This document shows positions 1-5,036 of a DNA stretch of 5,591 nucleotides, piece after piece. Both the position numbers and the translations under genes were made by a program. The DNA is from Hyphomicrobiales bacterium. GTDB taxonomy: Bacteria; Pseudomonadota; Alphaproteobacteria; Rhizobiales; JALURZ01. The DNA lies in NCBI GenBank assembly GCA_027058735.1, contig JALURZ010000056.1, forward strand, positions 1-5,591, in the 5' to 3' direction. Each line of letters begins with the position of its first letter. Position 1 is the stretch's first letter. The notes beneath the pieces were generated by a model. It made no database searches. It saw only the letters and a list, made by a program, of their open reading frames with translations, and was not told the DNA's origin.

Positions 1-826
1 GGTGGTGGGGGCGCGCTGGGGCCTGCGCAATGCGCACGGCGAATTCACCGACAGCCTGAAGGAATGCACGCTGGCCGGGTCCAAATTGTGGGGCGACCCC
101 TGGCCGATGATCGCGGTGGCCGAACATCATGCGCACAAGGACGGCATTTCACGCGAGGAGATGGACGAATACGCCGTCGTCTCCCACACCCGCGCGCTGG
201 ACGCAGCAGACGCCGGGCGGTTCGATGAGGAGATCGTCGCCGTCGACGTGCCCCGGCGCGGGGGCGGGGCCCGCTCCTTCGCGCGCGACGAGCACCCCCG
301 CCGCGATATCTCGCTGGAAGCGCTCGCCCGGCTCGATGCCGTCGAGCCCGGCGGGGTCATCACCGCGGGCAATGCGGCGGGCATCAACGATGGTGCCGCC
401 GCCGCCCTCGTGTGCAGCGAACGGGGCCTGAAAAAACTGGGCCTGCCCCCCCTTGCCAAGATCATCATGCCCGGCACGGCCATGGTTGGCTGCGATCCGC
501 ATTTCATGGGCTATTCGTGCGTCGATGCGCTCAACGCGGCACTGGTGTCGGCGGAAATGAGCCTTGGCGATCTCGATCTCATCGAGTGCAACGAGGGTTT
601 CGCGGTGCAGTTGCTGGCCTGCCGGCGCATGGGGAAATGGCCGTGTGACCGGCTCAATGTGGATGGCGGTTCGCTCGGGCTTGGCCACCCGGTCGGCATG
701 TCGGGCCTGCGCATCACGATCCACCTCGCCCATGCGCTTGGCCAGCGCGATCTCGCGCGCGGGGGCGCGACCATCCCCGCCGGCAGCGGCCTGGGCACCG
801 CGGTGCTGCTGGAGCGCGCCGCCTAG
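1..826 (+). CDS. Thiolase-family protein (acetyl-CoA acetyltransferase-like), C-terminal part, 5' end off window
   Basis: Thiolases make or cleave 3-ketoacyl-CoA by transferring an acyl group to or from CoA, in the cytoplasm, in beta-oxidation or biosynthetic condensation. The frame is open to the left edge, so the visible GTG at 2 is probably an internal valine and the N-terminal domain with the nucleophilic Cys is missing. Numbering from position 2, family landmarks appear in order: GARWG near residues 3-7, the GISREEMDEYA segment (48-58), GNAAGINDGAA (123-132), DP...MG (165-170), NEGF (197-200, usually NEAF) and GHPVGMSG (228-235) with the catalytic His at 229. The C-terminal Cys-x-Gly motif is altered: the segment ATIPAGSG has Pro259 where classical thiolases carry the acid/base Cys. 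It may therefore be a divergent or non-classical thiolase, and substrate cannot be told. The TAG stop (824-826) shares CTAG with the convergent regulator. Family assignment is strong; full activity is uncertain. Confidence 0.9.
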   Translation, partial: VVGARWGLRNAHGEFTDSLKECTLAGSKLWGDPWPMIAVAEHHAHKDGISREEMDEYAVVSHTRALDAADAGRFDEEIVAVDVPRRGGGARSFARDEHPRRDISLEALARLDAVEPGGVITAGNAAGINDGAAAALVCSERGLKKLGLPPLAKIIMPGTAMVGCDPHFMGYSCVDALNAALVSAEMSLGDLDLIECNEGFAVQLLACRRMGKWPCDRLNVDGGSLGLGHPVGMSGLRITIHLAHALGQRDLARGGATIPAGSGLGTAVLLERAA

Positions 827-1440
827 TCCGACAGCGATTGCCGCAGATAGCGAATGAACTTGCGGGCGATCGCGTCCGGCGTATCGCCATCCTTGCGATA
901 CCAGCCATGGGCCCAGTTCATGGCGCCCATCAACATCAGGCGCAAGGTACGGGCATCGACGTCGCGCGGCAGTCCGAGATCGGCGAGCAGCCGCGAAAAG
1001 ATGCGCTCATAGTCATCGCGCAATGCGGTGACCCGCTCGCGCGACGGGGTATCTTCATCGGGCAGATCGCGCATGACGGCGGTGAAAAACACATCGCCTT
1101 CCAGCAGCGCGCTCATGTGGGCGCAGGCGGCCGCCTCCAGCCGCTCCCAGGGGGGAGCATCGCCGCCCACCCGGTCCAGGGCAGCGCCGGTGGCCGCGGT
1201 GATCCGGCGCAATCCTTCCTCGTGAACAGCGGTCAGCAGGTCCAGCTTGGAGGAAAAGTGATAATAGATGGAGCCCGGCTGCATGCCGGCGGCCGCGGCA
1301 ATCTCGCGCATCGTCGTCGCGGCGTAGCCCTGGGCAACAAAACAGTGCGCCGCCGCGCGCATGAGCTCCAGCCGGCGGTTGTTGCGCCGTGGGCGGATGC
1401 CGGACAGTTCGCCGGTCTGGTCGGGTTGCAGATGCGCCAT
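823..1440 (-). CDS. TetR/AcrR-family transcriptional regulator (KstR2-like)
   Basis: A 205-residue one-component regulator, expected to be a cytoplasmic dimer that represses nearby or distant promoters until a ligand binds. The N-terminal TetR DNA-binding domain is clear: a basic lead (RPRRNNRR, 16-23), helix 1 (LMRAAAHCFVAQGYAATTM, about 26-44), then the helix-turn-helix REIAAAAGMQPGSIYYHF (45-62) and the usual SKLDLL. The ligand domain contains AMNWAHGWYR (173-182), a pattern I associate with regulators of steroid and fatty-acyl-CoA catabolism such as KstR2; this is by resemblance only. The ATG (1438-1440) has no clear Shine-Dalgarno and no better in-frame start lies nearby. It sits 37 bp downstream of the copper ATPase on the same strand with no visible terminator, so co-transcription or translational coupling is possible. 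Its 3' end overlaps the thiolase gene by 4 bp. Its target is unknown; the thiolase side is the more natural partner than copper. Confidence 0.9.
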   Translation of the reverse strand: MAHLQPDQTGELSGIRPRRNNRRLELMRAAAHCFVAQGYAATTMREIAAAAGMQPGSIYYHFSSKLDLLTAVHEEGLRRITAATGAALDRVGGDAPPWERLEAAACAHMSALLEGDVFFTAVMRDLPDEDTPSRERVTALRDDYERIFSRLLADLGLPRDVDARTLRLMLMGAMNWAHGWYRKDGDTPDAIARKFIRYLRQSLSD

Positions 1441-1477
1441 GGCGGCAAGCTTAGCGCCTGAGCCCGCGCGCCACCAG

Positions 1478-3970
1478 CTAAAGCGCGACGCGGCGCAGCC
1501 GCAGGGCGTTGACGATGACCGATACCGAACTCAGGGCCATGGCGGCGGCCGCGATCATCGGCGACAGCAAAATGCCGAACACCGGGTACAGCACGCCCGC
1601 CGCGACCGGCACCCCCAGCGTATTGTACAGGAACGCGAAGACCAGATTCTGGCGGATATTGCGCATGGTGGCCCTGGCCAGCCGGCGGGCGCGAATGATC
1701 CCGCGCAGATCGCCCCTGAGCAGGGTGATGCCCGCACTTTCCATGGCCACGTCGGCGCCGGTGCCCATGGCGATGCCGACATCGGCCTGGGCCAGCGCCG
1801 GTGCGTCATTGACCCCGTCGCCGGCCATGGCGACATTCGCGCCGCCCGCCTGAAAATCGCGGATGACTTCGGCCTTGCCGTCGGGCAGAACATCGGCGCG
1901 GACATCTTCAAGGCCAAGCCCCCGGGCCACGGCCTGGGCGGTGTGGGCGTTGTCGCCGGTGACCATCACGATATGCAGCCCCTCGGCTTTCAGCGCCTGG
2001 AGCGCTTCGGGCGTCGTCTCCTTGACCGGATCGACGATCGCAATCAGCCCGGCGAGCTTGCCCTCGATGGCGACATAGACCACGGTCTTGCCCTGCGCGC
2101 GCATGTCATCGGCCCGGGCCTTGATGTCCTTGAATTCGACCTTGAGCTGGCGCATCATGGCGCCATTGCCAAGGGCAACCCTCTTGCCCGAAACCTTGCC
2201 GTGAATGCCCTTGCCGGTCACGGCCTGGAAGTTCCTCGCCGCCGGTATCTTGATACCGCGCTCCTCAACGCCCCTGACGATGGCTTCGGCGAGGGGGTGT
2301 TCGCTGGCCTTTTCCAGCGCGGCCACCATCGCCAGCATGCGTTCCTCCTTGAGCGTTCCCGACACCACCACATCGTCGAGCACGGGCTGGCCGAGGGTCA
2401 GGGTTCCGGTCTTGTCCACAATAAGCGTATCGACCTTGGCGAGCTTTTCCAGTTCCGCGGCGTTGCGCACCAGAACGCCGGCCATGGCGCCGCGGCCGGT
2501 CGAAACCATGACCGACATGGGCGTCGCCAGCCCCAGCGCGCAGGGACATGCGATGATGAGGACGGAAACCCCGGCAATCAGCGCGAACGCCATCGCCGGA
2601 TCCGGCCCCCACAGGGACCAGGCAATGAAGGCGAGGACGGAGACCAGCAGGACCGCGGGCACGAAATAGGACGCAACCTTGTCGACCAGGCTTTGCACCG
2701 GCGCGCGGCTGCGCTGGGCGGCCGCCACCATCTCCACGATCTGGGCCAGCATGGTGTGCGCGCCAACCCGTTCGGCGCGGATGATCAGCGTGCCATTGGC
2801 ATTGAGCGTGCCGCCGGTAACGCTGTCGCCGGCCACCTTTTCAACGGGGACCGGCTCACCGGTCAGAAGGGATTCGTCGATCGCGCTGCGCCCTTCGGTC
2901 ACCACGCCGTCCACCGGCACTTTCTCGCCCGGACGCACGCGCAGCAGGTCGCCTTGCGCCACATCTTCAATGGCGATGTCGTGTTCACTGCCGTCGCCGC
3001 GCACGATACGCGCCTGTTTGGGCGCGAGATCGAGCAGGGCGCGGATCGCATCCCCGGTCTTCTCGCGCGCCCGCAATTCCAGCACCTGACCGAGCAAGAC
3101 AAGAACAATGATGACGGCGGCAGCCTCGAAATAGACCGCGACGGTGCCTTCGGCACCGCGAAAGGCGTCCGGGAATATCTGCGGCGCCAGCGTCGCCACC
3201 GTACTGTAGACATAGGCCGCCCCCGTGCCGATGGCGATCAGGGTGAACATGTTGAGATTGCCGGTGCGGATCGAGGCCCAGCCACGCTTGAAAAACGGCC
3301 AGCCGCACCACAGCACCACCGGGCTGGCCAGCAGCAACTGTATCCACACCGACATCTGCGGCGCCACCACGGCGTGTACGCGAACGCCCAGATCCGGCAG
3401 CATGGCGAGCGCCAGCAGGGGCAGGGTCAAGACCGCGCCAATCCAGAACCGGCGCGTGAAATCGACCAGTTCGGGATTGGGCCCGGCATCGGCGGGCGGC
3501 ACGCCCATGGGTTCCAGCGCCATGCCGCAGATCGGGCAGTCGCCGGGGCCTTCCTGAACGATTTCCGGGTCCATGGGGCAGGTGTACATGGTGCCTTCCG
3601 GCATGGGCTCGGGCGCCGGGCGGCCATCGAGATATTTCTCCGGCTCGCCCTCGAATTTCGTCTGGCACCCGGGCGAGCAGAAATAGAACCGTTCCCCCTG
3701 ATGCGAGGTCATGTATCTGGCGCTGGCCCGCTCGACGCTCATCCCGCAAACGACATCCTCCGCCTGCAGATAGTCATCGGGCGCGGCAATGAACTTGTCG
3801 CGGCAGCCGGGGTTGCAGAACAGATATTCATGGCGCTGGAGCGTGTGGCGATGCCTGGCGGTCTCAGGATCGACCGTCATGCCGCAAACCGGGTCGCGCG
3901 TTACCGGCCCGTCCTGTGGCGTGTCCACCTTGTGATCCGCGCGATCGCCGCGCCCGTGCTGCTCGTCCAC
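1478..3970 (-). CDS. copA: Copper-translocating P1B-1-type ATPase with tandem YHS domains and HMBD
   Basis: An inner-membrane pump exporting Cu(I) (probably also Ag(I)) from the cytoplasm using ATP. Complete at 830 residues. The cytosolic N-terminus carries two YHS domains: VCGM with Cys29 and FCNPGC (Cys52, Cys56), then VCGM with Cys75 and FCSPGC (Cys98, Cys102). A heavy-metal-binding domain follows, CPMDPEI...CPICGM (Cys131, 145, 148). No HMA (GMxCxxC) domain is present. Hydrophobic segments lie near 175-192, 208-222, 240-260, 279-296, 434-452, 460-480, 774-796 and 799-820. Diagnostic motifs: TGE 370-372, CPC 475-477, DKTGT with phosphorylated Asp519, HP 558-559, TGDN 671-674, GDGVND 717-722. 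YN (782-783) in TM7 and MxxSS (811-815) in TM8 mark the Cu(I) P1B-1 subgroup. The start is a GTG (3968-3970), chosen because AAGGAG lies 8 nt upstream. A CueR-type promoter precedes it, implying induction by cytoplasmic Cu(I). Confidence 0.97.
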   Translation of the reverse strand: MDEQHGRGDRADHKVDTPQDGPVTRDPVCGMTVDPETARHRHTLQRHEYLFCNPGCRDKFIAAPDDYLQAEDVVCGMSVERASARYMTSHQGERFYFCSPGCQTKFEGEPEKYLDGRPAPEPMPEGTMYTCPMDPEIVQEGPGDCPICGMALEPMGVPPADAGPNPELVDFTRRFWIGAVLTLPLLALAMLPDLGVRVHAVVAPQMSVWIQLLLASPVVLWCGWPFFKRGWASIRTGNLNMFTLIAIGTGAAYVYSTVATLAPQIFPDAFRGAEGTVAVYFEAAAVIIVLVLLGQVLELRAREKTGDAIRALLDLAPKQARIVRGDGSEHDIAIEDVAQGDLLRVRPGEKVPVDGVVTEGRSAIDESLLTGEPVPVEKVAGDSVTGGTLNANGTLIIRAERVGAHTMLAQIVEMVAAAQRSRAPVQSLVDKVASYFVPAVLLVSVLAFIAWSLWGPDPAMAFALIAGVSVLIIACPCALGLATPMSVMVSTGRGAMAGVLVRNAAELEKLAKVDTLIVDKTGTLTLGQPVLDDVVVSGTLKEERMLAMVAALEKASEHPLAEAIVRGVEERGIKIPAARNFQAVTGKGIHGKVSGKRVALGNGAMMRQLKVEFKDIKARADDMRAQGKTVVYVAIEGKLAGLIAIVDPVKETTPEALQALKAEGLHIVMVTGDNAHTAQAVARGLGLEDVRADVLPDGKAEVIRDFQAGGANVAMAGDGVNDAPALAQADVGIAMGTGADVAMESAGITLLRGDLRGIIRARRLARATMRNIRQNLVFAFLYNTLGVPVAAGVLYPVFGILLSPMIAAAAMALSSVSVIVNALRLRRVAL

Positions 3971-3978
3971 CCCGTGTG

Positions 3979-3984
3979 CTCCTT
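3979..3984 (-). promoter_or_regulatory. Ribosome-binding site fixing the GTG start of copA
   Basis: On the minus strand this reads AAGGAG, a near-complete Shine-Dalgarno, with an 8-nt spacer to the GTG at 3970-3968. This is the best ribosome-binding site in the window. It decides the start of the copper ATPase despite the non-ATG codon, and places both YHS domains inside the protein. Confidence 0.8.
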
Positions 3985-4002
3985 TTGCGGCAATGGAAAA
4001 CT

Positions 4003-4023
4003 ACCGCGGGTTCAGGCCGCGGT
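4003..4023 (-). promoter_or_regulatory. GC-rich leader hairpin in the copA 5' UTR
   Basis: Perfect 7-bp inverted repeat ACCGCGG / CCGCGGT around a 7-nt loop. If transcription begins about 7 nt past the predicted -10 box (near 4025), the hairpin forms at the very 5' end of the copA mRNA. On the minus strand it is followed by AG and a short TTTT run. It could stabilise the message or act as a weak attenuator. The repeat is seen; the role is inference. Confidence 0.45.
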
Positions 4024-4031
4024 GTTCGATC

Positions 4032-4062
4032 CACATAAAGCTTCCCGATACTGGAAGGTCAA
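4032..4062 (-). promoter_or_regulatory. CueR/HmrR-type MerR-family promoter-operator driving copA
   Basis: On the minus strand a -35 TTGACC (4062-4057) is followed by a 19-bp spacer and a -10-like TATGTG (4037-4032). The over-long 19-bp spacer is typical of promoters that need a MerR-family activator to twist the DNA. Within the spacer sits a perfect dyad CTTCC-N7-GGAAG (4041-4057), the same half-sites and spacing as I recall for the E. coli copA CueR operator. The predicted start is near 4025, giving a leader of about 55 nt. The activator would be CueR (HmrR in rhizobia), which senses Cu(I), but no such gene is in this window. The evidence is motif plus geometry plus the right downstream gene. 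Confidence 0.85.
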
Positions 4063-4073
4063 GAGTGCGGCGC

Positions 4074-4133
4074 AAAGAAAAACATGTGCCGCGCCCCTCC
4101 CTGAGGGCGGCGTTCAGGGGCGCGGTGTCATGT
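4074..4133 (-). terminator. Intrinsic-terminator-like hairpin facing leftward, upstream of the copA promoter
   Basis: A perfect 10-bp GC-rich inverted repeat (4089-4098 with 4116-4125) encloses a 17-nt loop. It is extended by five more pairs (ACATG 4082-4086 with CATGT 4129-4133) across a small 2/3-nt internal loop. On the minus strand the stem runs directly into TTTTTCTTT (4082-4074). This has the form of a rho-independent terminator for leftward transcripts. It ends 11 bp before the copA -35 box, so it could insulate that regulated promoter from leftward transcription running through the opposing + strand genes, for instance from the LysE-family gene. The + strand version has no T tract. 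Confidence 0.65.
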
Positions 4134-4138
4134 GTGCC

Positions 4139-4168
4139 TCGACACGGCGCCCCGTTTGCGAATAAATT
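4139..4168 (+). promoter_or_regulatory. Weak sigma70-like promoter candidate for the TIGR02301-like gene
   Basis: TCGACA (4139-4144, 5 of 6 to TTGACA), an 18-bp spacer, then TAAATT (4163-4168, 4 of 6 to TATAAT) just upstream of the gene at 4196. The site is the only AT-rich patch in this stretch. Such matches arise by chance often, so this is tentative. Confidence 0.3.
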
Positions 4169-4195
4169 CGGGCGATTCTGCCCGTCACACCGATC

Positions 4196-4597
4196 ATGGA
4201 GCCACCGGTGCCCAGATTCAGTTCACTTCGCGGCCTCGCCCTGGCAGGTTCGATGCTGGTTGCCCTGCCGTTTGCCGCGCTGGCGCAGACATCGTCGCCC
4301 GACTATCAGAGAAAACTGCTCCGGCTGTCCGAAATTCTCGGCACCGTGCATTTCCTGAACCGGCTTTGCGGCGGCCAGGGCGATCAGTTATGGCGCCAGC
4401 AGATGGTCCGGCTGCTCAATGCGGAATCGCCCCCGGCCGCGCGCCGCGCCAGACTGGTCAACCGCTTCAACCGCGGCTATCGCGGCTATCAGCAGGCCTT
4501 TGGCGAATGCACGCCGGCGGCCAGGGTCGCACAGAAGCGGTTTCTGCGCGAGGGCGCATTCCTGTCCCAGTCCATGACCCGCGACCGTGCGAACTGA
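4196..4597 (+). CDS. Small exported protein, TIGR02301-family-like
   Basis: A 133-residue protein that resembles the alphaproteobacterial family TIGR02301, whose function is unknown. The N-terminus is a Sec-type signal peptide: basic lead (PRFSSLR), hydrophobic core (about 13-28) and an ALA-Q cleavage site after residue 30, so a mature periplasmic protein of about 103 residues is predicted. The mature part has the family pattern: LLRLSEILGTVHFL (41-54), LCGG (57-60), LWRQQM (65-70), FNRGYRGY (91-98) and C105TPAA. Cys58 and Cys105 could form a disulfide. The ATG at 4196 has no Shine-Dalgarno, whereas an in-frame GTG at 4208 has GGAG 6 nt upstream and leaves a neater signal peptide, so the true start may be 4208. 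It is divergent from the copper ATPase, but nothing in its sequence binds copper recognisably; two Cys alone are not enough to link it. Confidence 0.87.
   Translation: MEPPVPRFSSLRGLALAGSMLVALPFAALAQTSSPDYQRKLLRLSEILGTVHFLNRLCGGQGDQLWRQQMVRLLNAESPPAARRARLVNRFNRGYRGYQQAFGECTPAARVAQKRFLREGAFLSQSMTRDRAN
4198..4201 (+). promoter_or_regulatory. Shine-Dalgarno supporting an alternative GTG start at 4208
   Basis: GGAG lies 6 nt before an in-frame GTG (4208-4210). The ATG at 4196 overlaps this site and has no purine-rich element of its own. If used, the exported protein is 129 residues and begins MPRFSSLRG. Confidence 0.45.
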
Positions 4598-4628
4598 TCT
4601 GGCCCCCTCCGCCCCGGTCATTGCAACG

Positions 4629-4644
4629 ATTAACCGTTAATTTA
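4629..4644. promoter_or_regulatory. AT-rich palindrome, possible CtrA-like box
   Basis: ATTAAC-C-GTTAAT (4629-4641) is a perfect 13-bp palindrome in an otherwise GC-rich 157-bp gap. Read from 4630 it is TTAA-N7-TTTA, one base off the CtrA consensus TTAA-N7-TTAA of alphaproteobacteria. It lies about 110 bp upstream of the 93-residue gene. The sequence is plain; the regulator is a guess. Confidence 0.3.
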
Positions 4645-4754
4645 GGCTGCTCTTCCGGCATCGGAAGCGCATGATAAAACAGAGCCTGGTTCTGCCCATG
4701 CAGACATCAACCTTTCCGGCCGGCACGCTTCGAACCCGAGAAGACTGAAAGACA

Positions 4755-5036
4755 ATGACAATCGACAAGGCCGAGACGGCCCGACAAGACGCACTCGACG
4801 CGAATGAGCCCTATATCCGCGACCAGAAAAAGCGGGCGCTGCGCTATATTCTCGATGCCTGGGAAGAGGCGGTCTATGACGGCGTGGAACCGGACATGCT
4901 GGCGACCGCCGCCATGTTCGCGGCCCTGAGCGACATGGTGACCGCCTATGGCGAGGACCCGGTCGCCAAAATGACGGACCGGCTGTCCGAACGCATCAGG
5001 ATGGGCGAGTTCACCGTCAACCGGACCACACAGTAA
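4755..5036 (+). CDS. Unrecognised 93-residue hypothetical protein, probably all-helical and cytoplasmic
   Basis: I do not recognise this family and assign no function. The protein is 93 residues, mildly acidic (18 Asp/Glu against 12 Lys/Arg), without Cys, signal peptide or membrane segment. The central part, RALRYILDAWEEAVYDGVEPDMLATAAMFAALSDMV (27-62), shows amphipathic helix periodicity in two blocks split by a DGVEPD turn. A charged third block (KMTDRLSERIRMGEF, 72-86) follows. That pattern fits a small helical bundle or adaptor. The ATG has only weak purine-rich sequence upstream (GAGAAG about 11 nt away, GAAAGA closer). Regular codon use and a compact fold-like sequence argue for a real gene. 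Its last 20 bp overlap the 3' end of the convergent LysE-family gene. Confidence 0.75.
   Translation: MTIDKAETARQDALDANEPYIRDQKKRALRYILDAWEEAVYDGVEPDMLATAAMFAALSDMVTAYGEDPVAKMTDRLSERIRMGEFTVNRTTQ

Noticed and set aside
149..733. 194-codon minus-strand frame opposite the thiolase
   Set aside because: Shadow frame; the thiolase landmarks on the + strand fully explain the region.
838..1461. 207-codon + strand frame opposite the TetR gene
   Set aside because: Antisense shadow of a clear TetR gene; low-complexity composition and no domain.
1361..4165. 934-codon open frame on the + strand, spanning the whole copper ATPase gene in antisense
   Set aside because: It mirrors a complete, motif-perfect ATPase on the other strand. 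Its translation is rich in His, Arg, Gly, Asp and Gln with no fold-like pattern, as expected for antisense frames in GC-rich DNA where stops are rare.
4169..4184. CGGGC-N6-GCCCG inverted repeat before the exported-protein gene
   Set aside because: Only five pairs with no T tract; common by chance at this GC content.
4652..4667. CTTCCG-N4-CGGAAG inverted repeat downstream of the exported-protein gene, considered as a terminator or second CueR site
   Set aside because: No T tract follows on either strand, and the CTTCC/GGAAG spacing is 6 rather than 7 with no -35/-10 around it. Probably incidental.
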